Shown here piece after piece: positions 29,614 through 39,475 of a stretch of DNA of 64,000 nt; position 1 is the stretch's first letter, and the number at the start of each line of letters is the position of its first letter. A program made the position numbers and the translations under genes. The stretch covers positions 37,381 to 101,380 of the forward strand of contig CAUJCR010000061.1 of the NCBI GenBank assembly GCA_963169355.1, in the 5' to 3' direction. Source of the stretch: Bacteroidota bacterium. Lineage in GTDB: Bacteria > Bacteroidota > Bacteroidia > B-17B0 > Aurantibacillaceae. The notes beneath the pieces were generated by a model. It saw only the letters and a program-made list of their open reading frames with translations, was not told the DNA's origin and ran no database searches.

Positions 29614-30222
29614 ATGTTTAAAGAAAAACTTAATAAAAATTTACTAAAAGCATTAACCGATTTGGCTATTGAGGAGGCAACACCTATTCAAAAAAAGGCT
29701 TTGTCAAAAATAAATAGTGGTTCGGATTTGTACATCAATAGCGAAGAAGGTACTGGCAAAACAACATTGTTGTTATTAAGTTGCATTCAAAAATTAAACT
29801 ATGCCTTTGAAGATGCGCCTCGTGCACTCATAATTACCTCTAGCGAAGAAAAAGCATTAAGCTGTACCGAACAGTTTAAAAAACTAGCCCATTATACCGA
29901 CTTAAGAGTAACTTGCGTAACCGATAGCGGAAAGATTGAACAACAAACCGATGCTATTTATTTTGGAACCGATGTTGTAATAGGCACTACTAAACGATTA
30001 GTGGAAATTTATCTTAAACGTACTTTTAATATCACTAAATTAAAATTATTTATAATTGATGACGTAGAAGAAGTAGCTAAACAAAACTTAATGAGTCAGC
30101 TCGAACGTTTAAGTTTGAGTTTACCTAAGTGTCAAAAATTATTTTGCAGTAATGAATACTCCGAAAAAATAGAAAAAATTACCTCCAAATTTTCGGAAAA
30201 GTACTTAGAAGTTTTAGCCTAA
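29614..30222 (+). CDS. Single-domain DEAD-box helicase-like protein
   Basis: 202 residues, only the first RecA-like domain of a DEAD-box protein. Seen are a Q-motif-like ATPIQKKAL (22-30), Walker A SEEGTGKTT (43-51), a motif Ib-like GTTKRL (about 124-129) and a motif II that reads DDVE (149-152) in place of DEAD. The stop codon is genuine in this frame; the helicase C-terminal domain is absent and the next gene begins convergently 7 bases later. It may bind ATP and RNA or a partner helicase, but unwinding alone is unlikely. Whether it is a shortened but maintained protein or a decayed helicase cannot be decided here. Confidence 0.8.
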   Translation: MFKEKLNKNLLKALTDLAIEEATPIQKKALSKINSGSDLYINSEEGTGKTTLLLLSCIQKLNYAFEDAPRALIITSSEEKALSCTEQFKKLAHYTDLRVTCVTDSGKIEQQTDAIYFGTDVVIGTTKRLVEIYLKRTFNITKLKLFIIDDVEEVAKQNLMSQLERLSLSLPKCQKLFCSNEYSEKIEKITSKFSEKYLEVLA

Positions 30223-30228
30223 TTTAGT

Positions 30229-32121
30229 TTATTCTTGAAGCTCAATCCAGCGCAGTGTTTTCTTATCAATATCCGACATGATGGTTGTAAATTCGACAGT
30301 AAGCCTCTCGATTTCCTTTACATCAGTTGAAGAATTAGATAATAAAAGCTCAACATCAGATTTACGTTTTTCTAATTGCAAGATTTCTTCATCTAAAGTC
30401 TCCAATTCTTTTTGTTCCTTAAATGATAATTTCTTTTTATCTGATTTAGCTTTTTGATTATCTAATTGCTCCAAACTCGATATTGACTTTTCTTCTATGG
30501 TTTCCGAAGATTTAAGTATATCGAGGTCTTCTTTCCACTCACGATATTCTGAATAATTACCAGGGAAGTCTTTAATTACACCATCACCTTCAAATGCAAA
30601 AACATGATCAACCAATCTATCTAAAAAATAACGATCGTGAGATACTATTAATACACAGCCTTGAAAATCTAACAAGAACTCTTCGAGCGTTTGTAATGTA
30701 AGAATATCCAAATCATTTGTAGGTTCATCTAATATTAAGAAGTTCGGATTTTTAACTAACACTGTTAAAAGGTACAATCTTCTACGCTCTCCCCCGCTTA
30801 ATTTTCCAACATGCCCATATTGAACATCTGGAGGAAAATTAAATCTAGTTAATAATCCAGAAGCGCTTAAATTGGTTCCATCGGCTAATGGAATAAATTC
30901 AGCAATATCTTTTACAACTTCTATTACACGTTTATCGTCTGCTACTTGGATTCCTTTTTGAGAATAATAACCAAAAACTATCGTATCACCAACAGTTACA
31001 GTTCCTGCATCAGGTGGCTCAATAGTTTGAAGCAGATTAATAAACGTACTCTTCCCTATTCCATTTGGTCCCACAATGCCAATCTTCTCTCCTTTTATGA
31101 AAGTATAATTAAACCCTTCGATGATTTTTTTGGTTCCAAAAGATTTAGTGAGATTTCTTACTTCTAATATCTTACTACCTAAGCGTTCAACTTTTACACT
31201 TAACTCAATTTTCTTCTCAACTTTTTTTGCTCTTGCTTTTGCTTCAATGGCACTAAAAGCATCAAGGCGCGACTTAGATTTAGTAGTTCTTGCTTTAGGT
31301 TGTTTTCTTACCCATTCTAACTCTCTACGATATAAATTCTTAGCTTTTTCAATTTCAGAAGCTTCTAGCTGTTGTCGTTCTGCTTTTTTCTCAATGTAAT
31401 ACTCAAAATTTCCTTTGTATTCATAAAGTTGGTGATTATCAATCTCTATAATTCTATCACACACTGCATTTAAAAAATAACGATCGTGTGTAACCAATAA
31501 AATACTCTTTTTATAACTATGAAGATAATCTTCGAGCCACTCAATAACATGAACATCTAAATGATTTGTTGGTTCGTCCATAATCAACAAATCAGGCTCA
31601 TTTAAAATGACCTGTGCCAAAGCCAAGCGTTTTTTCTGACCTCCACTTAATGTACTTACTTTTTGTTTTAAATCATGTAATCCCAAATTAGAACACACCA
31701 CATGAATTTGTGTTTCCACATTCCAGGCATCTAAATCATTCATACGATGTGTTAAGGCATCAAGTTTAGCTTCCGATTTCTCAGTAGGGTTTGCATAATG
31801 AGATTCCATTAGATGAGCATAATCAATAGCTGTTTTCACAACTTCACTATCACAAGCATATATAGCTTCCTCTATTGTATGTTGCAAATTTAATTCAGGC
31901 TCTTGACTAAGAAATGAAATACGTAAATCTTTTCTGAACACAACTTCACCATTATCTGGTATTTCAATACCTTGTAATATTTTAAATAAGGTGGATTTTC
32001 CAGATCCATTTTTAGCAATAAGCGCCACCTTATCACCATAATTAATTCCAAAAGTGATGTTTTTAAACAACACTTTATCCCCAAAACTTTTACTTAATTG
32101 ATTAATAGAAAGAAGATTCAT
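30229..32121 (-). CDS. uup: ABC-F family ATPase, Uup-like
   Basis: 630 residues. Both cassettes look complete: Walker A AKNGSGKST (36-44) and VGPNGIGKST, signatures LSGGQKKRLALAQ and LSGGERRRLYLLT, Walker B with DEPTNHLD and DEPTNDLD, switch histidines in THDRYF and SHDRYF. The C-terminal ~100 residues (KKLSFKEQKELETLDEEILQ onwards) are the DNA- and ribosome-associated coiled coil characteristic of Uup. Uup proteins act in translation and affect precise transposon excision in E. coli. The cdaA stop lies 19 bases upstream of its start codon, so the two are probably cotranscribed. Confidence 0.9.
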   Translation of the reverse strand: MNLLSINQLSKSFGDKVLFKNITFGINYGDKVALIAKNGSGKSTLFKILQGIEIPDNGEVVFRKDLRISFLSQEPELNLQHTIEEAIYACDSEVVKTAIDYAHLMESHYANPTEKSEAKLDALTHRMNDLDAWNVETQIHVVCSNLGLHDLKQKVSTLSGGQKKRLALAQVILNEPDLLIMDEPTNHLDVHVIEWLEDYLHSYKKSILLVTHDRYFLNAVCDRIIEIDNHQLYEYKGNFEYYIEKKAERQQLEASEIEKAKNLYRRELEWVRKQPKARTTKSKSRLDAFSAIEAKARAKKVEKKIELSVKVERLGSKILEVRNLTKSFGTKKIIEGFNYTFIKGEKIGIVGPNGIGKSTFINLLQTIEPPDAGTVTVGDTIVFGYYSQKGIQVADDKRVIEVVKDIAEFIPLADGTNLSASGLLTRFNFPPDVQYGHVGKLSGGERRRLYLLTVLVKNPNFLILDEPTNDLDILTLQTLEEFLLDFQGCVLIVSHDRYFLDRLVDHVFAFEGDGVIKDFPGNYSEYREWKEDLDILKSSETIEEKSISSLEQLDNQKAKSDKKKLSFKEQKELETLDEEILQLEKRKSDVELLLSNSSTDVKEIERLTVEFTTIMSDIDKKTLRWIELQE

Positions 32122-32140
32122 AAACGAATTTAAAATTTAC

Positions 32141-32944
32141 CTACGCCTTTAAATTCTTTTCTAATAGGTAACGTAGTTTTTCTTTATTCAACTCTGGGTT
32201 AATTTCTCCATTTACTGATAAAGAAACTGCTCCAGTTTGTTCTGATACACTAATTGCAATAGCATCTGTGGTTTCTGTAATGCCCACAGCAGCCCTATGC
32301 CTCATGCCATAGTGAGATGGGAAACTCCCTTTTTCGGTAACAGGTAATACACAACGTGCTGCCACAATTCTATTATCCTTAATTATCACTGCACCATCAT
32401 GTAATGGACTATTTTTGTAGAAAATATTTTCAAGCATCTTATCTGTTACAGCCGAATCCACCGTTTCACCTGTATTTATATAAAACTTTAAATCTGACTT
32501 TCGAGCAATTACAATGAGAGCTCCCGTTTTGGTTTTACTCATGTTAAAACAGGCGTCAATAATGGCTTGCTCATCTGTAAGAAAAGTAAAAGTGTTTTGA
32601 GAGGAACTTGTAAAAGAAAAGATTTTCCTCCATTGTTTATCCTTTAAAAATTCATTAGAGCCAATATATAGCAAGAATTTTCTAATTTCTTGCTGAAAAA
32701 CAATCATAATAGCAATTACACCAATATTGATAAACTTACCTAATATAGAACCTAACAATTTTAAATCGAAAGCCTGTACAATTATAAAAATGACATAAAT
32801 AAGAGCTAAACCAATAAATATATTAACGGCCGCTGTACCCTTTACCATTTTATATAAACGATAAATGATAAATGCTACCAATAAAATATCAATTGCATCT
32901 GGAATACCAAACGAAATGAAATTTATATCAAGAGGGGTTAACAC
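32141..32944 (-). CDS. cdaA: Diadenylate cyclase CdaA
   Basis: 267 residues from a GTG start. Three N-terminal membrane helices (about 15-85) precede the DAC domain, whose catalytic motifs DGA (183-185) and RHR (215-217) are intact, with SEQTGAVSLSVNGE near the end. The enzyme makes cyclic di-AMP from two ATP at the inner membrane. Unlike the usual Firmicutes layout, no cdaR (YbbR) or glmM gene is adjacent; uup lies downstream and the SpoIIE phosphatase cluster upstream. The family messenger commonly controls potassium and osmolyte uptake. Confidence 0.95.
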   Translation of the reverse strand: MLTPLDINFISFGIPDAIDILLVAFIIYRLYKMVKGTAAVNIFIGLALIYVIFIIVQAFDLKLLGSILGKFINIGVIAIMIVFQQEIRKFLLYIGSNEFLKDKQWRKIFSFTSSSQNTFTFLTDEQAIIDACFNMSKTKTGALIVIARKSDLKFYINTGETVDSAVTDKMLENIFYKNSPLHDGAVIIKDNRIVAARCVLPVTEKGSFPSHYGMRHRAAVGITETTDAIAISVSEQTGAVSLSVNGEINPELNKEKLRYLLEKNLKA

Positions 32945-33011
32945 AGCCTAAAGATACCATTTTTGAGTATTTATTAATGTCTAACTATAATTTTTTTTGA
33001 AACATTAAGAA

Positions 33012-34985
33012 TTAGATTGTTATACCAACAATGAGGACGTCATCTACTTGTTCAAAATTACCTTTCCATACATTAAACTCATTATCATGAATTTTACCCT
33101 GCTCATTCATAGGCAAAGCACTATGTTTAAGTATTAATTCATTCACTAATTTATTTTTTAGTTTTTTTCCATTATTCCCACCAAATTGATCGGCATACCC
33201 ATCAGTATATAAATACAAGATGTCGTTTGACTTAGCTGGAATAGAAAATAAATTAAATGGGGTAGCTCTTTCACTCTGACCTACAGGCATTCTATCTTTT
33301 GGCAGCACACATATTTTACAATCAGAAACAAGTACAGGAGCATTATTAGCAGCGGCATAAGTTATAATGCCTGTGTTTTTGTTTTTACATATCAACACGC
33401 CATCAAAACCATCTCTTTGTCCCTCTTTACTAATACTAAGTATTAATCTATCTCTTGTATAATTAAATATTTCATTAGGTTCTATAATTCCTTTTTCATT
33501 AATAGCCTCGTTTAAAAACCCAATACTTAGTAAACTCATAAAGGCTCCTGGAACACCATGACCAGTACAATCACAAACAGCTAAATAAAAATTATTTGAA
33601 GTTTCGGTAGCCCAATAGAAATCACCACTCACTATATCTTTAGGTTTAAACATGATAAAAAAATCTTTTAAAGACTTTTTTAAAAAATCATGATTAGCCA
33701 GTAATTCATATTGAATTCTTCTAGCATAATTGATACTATCTAAAATGTCCGTTTGTTTTGAGTCAATTAACTTATATGCAATTTCTATCTTCTGATTTTT
33801 TACGTCTAATTCTTTATTTATTTTTTGTTTTTGCCTCAACATGTAATAAATGTAAATAGCAAATACACTCACCAGTATAACAACAATGATGGAGGCGTAA
33901 GTAATTATTTGCCCATTTTTTATTTGTGCATCTTTTAAAGATTGAGCCGACATGAGTAGTTTTATTTCCTTATCTTTCGAATCGGCATCAAACTTTGTCA
34001 TTAAATTATTTAATTCACTAGCATTTACTTCATTAAAAATTGAATCTTTAATATCACTGTATTTTGTTAAATACTCATGTGCTGTCTTATAATCATTTAA
34101 TGCAAGATAACAATTATGCAAACCTTCATAACTAGTTTTCATATCTGACAAACTCGATAACTCCTTAGCAAGTAGTAGTGAAGCATTGTATTGTTCAATA
34201 GATTTATCATAAGCTTTATTTCTAAAATGAACTTCGGCTATATTATTTAAACATAAAGCTATATTTTCTTTAGAATCTAGGTCTTTATACAAATCATAAG
34301 CTTCATTAAAATAATAGAATGCTTCTTTATAATTTTTTTGTTCGCCATACAAACTGCCTATATTATTTAGCATTAAGGCTTCTCTTTTTTTATTTCCTAG
34401 TTGTTTTGATAAATCATAACACAATTTGTAATACTCTAAGGCCTTAGTATATTGCGACATGGTAAAATAAGTCCGCCCAATATTCCCATAAGACATCGCT
34501 ATCATATTTTGAACATCATTGCTCGTTGGTTTATAGTCTAATCTTAATTTTAAAGCTTGTTCATGGTGTTTTAAAGCCTTATTTGTTTCGCCTAACTCTA
34601 GATAGATAGTACCTATATTATTATGACATCCTGCAATGCCTAAACTGTTTCTATCATTCTCACAAACTCTTAGCGATGCGATAAAGTACTTTAGGCTATT
34701 GTTGTAATCAGAAATGTAATAATAGGAAGTTCCTAGTTTATTAGTTATATCAGAGAGCAAACGATTATTGTGGTGTGGCTTCGCAAAATCATGCGCCTTT
34801 AATAAGTATCTAATAGAAAGCGCAGGGTCGATTTCAGAAATGTATTCTCCGTCATGATAGAGTACTCGTGCATTAACCGTATCGTGTACTTTTATATTAA
34901 TTTTATTAAAAACAGTATCGAGTTCTTTTTGAGCAAACAAAAATGTTGTAGTAAGTAAGAAAATATGAAGAAGTAAGTTTTTCAC
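33012..34985 (-). CDS. TPR-SpoIIE type serine phosphatase (PP2C), fourth of four
   Basis: 657 residues from a GTG start, 2 bases after the preceding gene's stop. A signal peptide ends near LFAQ. Residues about 60-310 contain six to seven TPR units (for example IGTIYLELGETNKALKHHEQ). A membrane helix (about 362-382, IITYASIIVVILVSVFAIYI) leads through a short coiled coil to the SpoIIE/PP2C domain, with metal-binding aspartates in KPKDIVSGDFYW, CDCTGHGVPGAFMS, YTDGYADQFGG and QVDDVLIVGI. It should sense something in the periplasm through TPRs and dephosphorylate cytoplasmic Ser/Thr proteins, probably of a partner-switch module not found in this window. Confidence 0.9.
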   Translation of the reverse strand: MKNLLLHIFLLTTTFLFAQKELDTVFNKINIKVHDTVNARVLYHDGEYISEIDPALSIRYLLKAHDFAKPHHNNRLLSDITNKLGTSYYYISDYNNSLKYFIASLRVCENDRNSLGIAGCHNNIGTIYLELGETNKALKHHEQALKLRLDYKPTSNDVQNMIAMSYGNIGRTYFTMSQYTKALEYYKLCYDLSKQLGNKKREALMLNNIGSLYGEQKNYKEAFYYFNEAYDLYKDLDSKENIALCLNNIAEVHFRNKAYDKSIEQYNASLLLAKELSSLSDMKTSYEGLHNCYLALNDYKTAHEYLTKYSDIKDSIFNEVNASELNNLMTKFDADSKDKEIKLLMSAQSLKDAQIKNGQIITYASIIVVILVSVFAIYIYYMLRQKQKINKELDVKNQKIEIAYKLIDSKQTDILDSINYARRIQYELLANHDFLKKSLKDFFIMFKPKDIVSGDFYWATETSNNFYLAVCDCTGHGVPGAFMSLLSIGFLNEAINEKGIIEPNEIFNYTRDRLILSISKEGQRDGFDGVLICKNKNTGIITYAAANNAPVLVSDCKICVLPKDRMPVGQSERATPFNLFSIPAKSNDILYLYTDGYADQFGGNNGKKLKNKLVNELILKHSALPMNEQGKIHDNEFNVWKGNFEQVDDVLIVGITI

Positions 34986-34987
34986 AA

Positions 34988-37321
34988 TTAATATTTAAGT
35001 CCAATTATACATATATCATCTATTTGTTCCAAGTCGCCTTTCCAATTCTCAAACTCCAACTCTAATTTAATACGCTGCTCTTTCATTGGTAGAGTAGAAT
35101 GTTTTAGTAACAATTCATTTAGAGCTTTATATTTAAACTTCTTACCCTTAGGCCCTCCAAATTGGTCAGCATATCCATCAGTATAAAAATAAATTGTATT
35201 TCCCTTCACCCAGTTTAATTTATGCAACGTGAAGGGTTCATTGCGTTCACCTTTGCCTACTGGCATCCTGTTTTTTGGCAACTCCTCGTATTTATCAGAT
35301 GATAGCAATATAGGTGCATTATTTGCAGCTGCATAAGTCATCTCATTGTTATCTATATTTAAACAAAATAAAATTCCATCAAAACCATCTTTTTGTCCTT
35401 CTTTACTTATACTTTCAATTAATCGCTCGCGTACATAATTAAAAATAAGATGTGGTTCAACAATTTTCTTCTCATTTACAGCTTCATTAATAAAACCAAT
35501 ATTAAGTAAGCTCATAAAAGCGCCTGGCACTCCATGACCTGTACTATCGCAAACAGCAAGGTATAACAAATTATCTCGTTTGGTAACCCAATAAAAATCT
35601 CCACTCACAATATCTTTAGGTTTTAGAAGTATAAAATACTCTTTAAAAGTTTTAGCAAGTAATTCCTCTCCACTAAAAAGGGCCTTCTGAATACGGTTTG
35701 CATAATTTATAGAATCAAGAATCTCTTTTTGTTTTTCTTTGATAACATGGTTACTATGCTGTAGTGCTTTATTCTTTTCAGAGATCTCCTTTGTTCTATT
35801 ATCAACAATCTCTTCTAACCTTATTTTTTCATGTTCTAGTTTACGTGTATTAATTCGTACAATAAAAGTCAATAATAAATAGAAAGTTACGAGTGCAAGC
35901 ATTATAAACAACCATTTATATTGATAAAGTGTGTTTTGTTCAAATGTAAAGACTAGAAGACCACCATTGTCAGATTTTAAGAGATAGCCTTGATGAAACT
36001 CTTTGTAACCTGTCTTGTCAAAGTTAACAGAGGCGTTTATTTTTGAAGGAGATGGAATAAATATCTTCTCTTTAAACTGGTTGTAGAAAATTGTTAATCC
36101 TGAAGGGCCAAAAAAAACGATTTCAGGCACACTATCGTTAGTTAAATCCATTTGCTTTAAAGTAGTTCCTTCTGGGATATTAGAGTCTGAGAATAAATAC
36201 TTCAAGTGAAGGCTATCCTTAATAGACAATTCGAAAATTGAATCATTTCGTCCTGTAAGGATAAAATGGTCTGAAGTATTAAATGTTACTTTCTGAAAAA
36301 CTGATTTGTTATATTTATTAAATGATTCGGTATTAAGGGGTAAGTTTAACTTAATAGATTTAATTGGATTAAAATTCACGTCCAATAATTTTATCGTTTG
36401 AAAACTATCTGGTTGATTTAAGTAAGTTTCTAATTCTATAAAATGTAGTTTGTTATTAAACACAAAGGGATTGGCGCGAATCATGGCTGTAAACCCAAAT
36501 TTTAAAATTGGTTTACCAACCTGTACCAAATTTTGGTTCAAAAATCCCATATAAGCATTTTCGTCTGAATAAAATTTATCAGGATAAAGTGTATCCCATG
36601 ATAATTTCTTTAATGCCTGTTTAATATATTCTTTAGGGATATTAGCATTGGCGTATGAAGTATAAAGCAAACTATTTTTATTATTTATTGTTACTTTATT
36701 AAAATCTGTAAAGAATGTAAATTCATTTTTAGTCTTATGTATCTCATTTCTACGGAAATTATAACTATATATGGCTCTATGCCTTGCGCCATGAGCTATA
36801 GTAAAGATATATTCTTTAAACCCATCATTATCTAAGTCTATCAAGTCTGTTTTTAATATTTCTGGCAACGCATCTTTAACTATTAAAGGGGTGATGCATA
36901 TATTTTTTAATGGTTGAATATGAGATTGATGATTAGTAATAGAAATTTCATTATGAATCAGGAAAAGAGTGTCATGAAAAATTGAAAGACAAGCATAATC
37001 AATTAATGAATTTTTATTAATATCATCTATTATCAATGAATTTCTTAAAAGGTTAGCTTTTTGGGAGGATACTCCTAACAATCCCTTTTGCCCCCATAAT
37101 TCAAGATAGAGTTGATCTTTCTCAATATTACTAATATTAATACCTTCTGTAAATCCGTCGTTATCAAGGTCGAGATACCTTGTTACAGTCGTATATTTTT
37201 TTACAAGTTCAATTTTGCCCTCAAATTGCTGAATTTTATCGTTAATTATAAAAAAGATAGGAAAAGTTAGTAATACACTAACTAATATTTTTAACACTGT
37301 ATTTTTATCTACTCGAATCAT
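34988..37321 (-). CDS. SpoIIE type phosphatase with DxDxDG-repeat sensor domain
   Basis: 777 residues. A membrane helix near the N-terminus (about 9-27) is followed by a ~440-residue extracytoplasmic region with no TPRs. It carries calcium-loop-like repeats, DLDNDGFTEG (about 51-60), DLDNDGFKEYIF (about 161-172) and DLTNDSVPEIVF, reminiscent of FG-GAP/VCBS propellers. A second helix (WLFIMLALVTFYLLLTFIV), a coiled coil and the SpoIIE/PP2C domain follow, the latter with SGDFYW, CDSTGHGVPGAFMS, YTDGYADQFGG and QIDDICIIGL. The start ATG directly abuts the upstream stop codon. Its sensor differs from the other three members of this cluster. The ligand is unknown. Confidence 0.88.
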   Translation of the reverse strand: MIRVDKNTVLKILVSVLLTFPIFFIINDKIQQFEGKIELVKKYTTVTRYLDLDNDGFTEGINISNIEKDQLYLELWGQKGLLGVSSQKANLLRNSLIIDDINKNSLIDYACLSIFHDTLFLIHNEISITNHQSHIQPLKNICITPLIVKDALPEILKTDLIDLDNDGFKEYIFTIAHGARHRAIYSYNFRRNEIHKTKNEFTFFTDFNKVTINNKNSLLYTSYANANIPKEYIKQALKKLSWDTLYPDKFYSDENAYMGFLNQNLVQVGKPILKFGFTAMIRANPFVFNNKLHFIELETYLNQPDSFQTIKLLDVNFNPIKSIKLNLPLNTESFNKYNKSVFQKVTFNTSDHFILTGRNDSIFELSIKDSLHLKYLFSDSNIPEGTTLKQMDLTNDSVPEIVFFGPSGLTIFYNQFKEKIFIPSPSKINASVNFDKTGYKEFHQGYLLKSDNGGLLVFTFEQNTLYQYKWLFIMLALVTFYLLLTFIVRINTRKLEHEKIRLEEIVDNRTKEISEKNKALQHSNHVIKEKQKEILDSINYANRIQKALFSGEELLAKTFKEYFILLKPKDIVSGDFYWVTKRDNLLYLAVCDSTGHGVPGAFMSLLNIGFINEAVNEKKIVEPHLIFNYVRERLIESISKEGQKDGFDGILFCLNIDNNEMTYAAANNAPILLSSDKYEELPKNRMPVGKGERNEPFTLHKLNWVKGNTIYFYTDGYADQFGGPKGKKFKYKALNELLLKHSTLPMKEQRIKLELEFENWKGDLEQIDDICIIGLKY

Positions 37322-38136
37322 TTATAATTCAATTCCTATCATACACACATCATCAATTTGTTCCAAATTTCCTTTCCATGTATCAAATGCTAATTCCATT
37401 TTTGCTCGCTGTTCTTCCATTGGTAAAGAAGAATGTTTTAGTAACAATTCATTTAGTGCTTTATATTTAAACTTTTTGCCTTTTGGCCCACCAAATTGAT
37501 CAGCATAACCATCTGTATAAAGATACAACATATCTCCTTTACTATAATCTAACTGATACAGTGTGAAAGAATCTTCACTTTCTCCTTTACCAACAGACAT
37601 TCTGTCTTTTTCTAACTCAACTAACATTCCTTTAGAAATTAGTACTGGAGCATTATTGGCTGCCGAATATGTAATTTCTTTAGTTGTTTTATTAATACAA
37701 AGTAAAATACAATCCATTCCGTCTTTTTGTCCATCCACTCCGATACTTGAAATTAACCGTTCTCTCACGTAATTTAAAACCTCATTTGGCAGGTTAATTT
37801 CCTTTTCATTGATAGCCTCGCTTAAAAAACCAATATTTAATAAACTCATAAAGGCACCAGGCACACCATGCCCTGTGCTATCGCATACCGCTAAATAAAA
37901 TTTATTACTACTCTCAGTTGCCCAATAAAAATCGCCACTCACAATGTCTTTTGGTTTAAACAATACAAAATAGTTTTCTAAGTTGTTGTTTAAAATTATA
38001 TCCTTAGCTAATAAAGCATATTGTATGCGCCTAGCATAAGTAATACTATCTAAAGTTTCTTTTTGATGTTCTTCTACTAATGCTTTTTGATTCTCAACTT
38101 CCAGTTTCTGTTGTTCAATAATTCGATTCGATTTTT
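37322..38136 (-). repeat. Near-identical 815-bp block, copy 1 (phosphatase domain)
   Basis: Matches 39476-40290 at a constant offset of 2154 bases with no indel between the coiled coil and the stop codon. Several stretches of more than 50 bases are identical, for example around 37640-37720 and 38090-38136. Upstream of 38136 the two genes diverge sharply. Confidence 0.85.
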
Positions 38137-39430
38137 TTTGGTTTCTTAATCCCTTAAAGATAAAGAAAGCTAGTAGCAATGTGAGTACCAAACCACCTAC
38201 TATAATATAGGTGGTTAGTTGTTGTTGTTTAATGGTTTTACTCGAAATAATATTTTCTGCTTCTAATAATTTATTTTGTTTTTCTTTTTCGTCTGTTTCG
38301 TATTTAGTTCGCATTTCATACAATATTTCGGAGTTCTCGGCATTATAAATCGAATCAGCAATAGCAACACCCATTCTATAATTATCCATGGCTTCTTTAT
38401 AACGTCCTGCCATATAATAGGCACGAGAAATGCCCTTATAAAAATCAGCGGTTTGGCTTATTGTTTCACAAATAATGCTGTATTCTAATCCTTGTTTTAA
38501 TACATTAATTGCTTGGTTGAATTTATTTTGTGTCATATAAATATCTCCTAAGCATAAGCAAATTTTTGCTAATCCTACTTTATCATCTTCTTTTTTATAT
38601 ATCTCCTCGGCAATACTCAGGTTTTGTAAAGATGCTTCTATGTTTCCTTTATTGCGGTATACCTCGCCTATGTTATAATGTGCAAGTGCTATATGCCGTT
38701 GAATTCCTAAATGCTCTTCTATGCCTTTAAATTTAACATAATAATACATCGCACTATCGTATTGTTTTGGTTCTTGGTTTTGATAAATTGTACCAATGTT
38801 GTTATAGGCGGTTGCTAATTCAGACAAATATTTGTCATTCTTTTCGCAAAGGGTAATTATTTTTTTAAAATGTGCTTTTGCTTGTTTATAATCTGAAATA
38901 AGATAATACGTACTACCAATATTTAATATAGTGGTGATTCTACCAAGTGTATCTTTAGATTTTAAAGAGTACTGTTCTGCTTGTTGAAATGAAGAAATGG
39001 CTTTTTGATAATCTGCTTTTTGATTATATATGTTGCCAAGATTAACATAACATTTAATAAGCGGCACATAATGATTTATTTGAGAAGCGACTTCGATACT
39101 CTTGTAATCATAAACAATGGCAGAATCATATTGATTTAACTTGTAGTAATAATAAGCCTTTAACTGAAAATAAGTGTCGGTAAAATGTGGTCTATTAATT
39201 TTTTTAGAAAGTGCGTCCAATTGATTTATTTGATGAAATACCCCATCATATTCTCCTTTTTTTATGTATAAATTAAGGATCTTTGCTGTGAGATCAAACT
39301 TTACAGAATCTTGTGAAGTTTTATTATATAGATTTTGCAAGCTATCAATTTTATGCGTTGCAAATGATTTGGTGCTGAAAATAATCAGTAATAAAAAAAG
39401 TACGTTGCTTTTAGATATGAACTTCATCAT
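37322..39430 (-). CDS. TPR-SpoIIE type serine phosphatase, second of four
   Basis: 702 residues. A signal peptide (about 1-24) precedes eight or so TPR units over residues 60-370 (VNLGNIYNQKADYQKAISSF, NNIGTIYQNQEPKQYDSAMY). A membrane helix (about 405-425), a coiled coil (SNRIIEQQKLEVENQKALVE) and the SpoIIE/PP2C domain with intact aspartates (SGDFYW, CDSTGHGVPGAFMS, YTDGYADQFGG, QIDDVCMIGI) follow. From the coiled coil to the stop it is nearly identical in DNA to the gene upstream, with equal length. The stop codon abuts the next gene's ATG with no gap. Confidence 0.9.
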   Translation of the reverse strand: MMKFISKSNVLFLLLIIFSTKSFATHKIDSLQNLYNKTSQDSVKFDLTAKILNLYIKKGEYDGVFHQINQLDALSKKINRPHFTDTYFQLKAYYYYKLNQYDSAIVYDYKSIEVASQINHYVPLIKCYVNLGNIYNQKADYQKAISSFQQAEQYSLKSKDTLGRITTILNIGSTYYLISDYKQAKAHFKKIITLCEKNDKYLSELATAYNNIGTIYQNQEPKQYDSAMYYYVKFKGIEEHLGIQRHIALAHYNIGEVYRNKGNIEASLQNLSIAEEIYKKEDDKVGLAKICLCLGDIYMTQNKFNQAINVLKQGLEYSIICETISQTADFYKGISRAYYMAGRYKEAMDNYRMGVAIADSIYNAENSEILYEMRTKYETDEKEKQNKLLEAENIISSKTIKQQQLTTYIIVGGLVLTLLLAFFIFKGLRNQKKSNRIIEQQKLEVENQKALVEEHQKETLDSITYARRIQYALLAKDIILNNNLENYFVLFKPKDIVSGDFYWATESSNKFYLAVCDSTGHGVPGAFMSLLNIGFLSEAINEKEINLPNEVLNYVRERLISSIGVDGQKDGMDCILLCINKTTKEITYSAANNAPVLISKGMLVELEKDRMSVGKGESEDSFTLYQLDYSKGDMLYLYTDGYADQFGGPKGKKFKYKALNELLLKHSSLPMEEQRAKMELAFDTWKGNLEQIDDVCMIGIEL

Positions 39431-39475
39431 AGGGTATGATTTGTTACTTATTTTATACTGTTTTTTATAATTATT

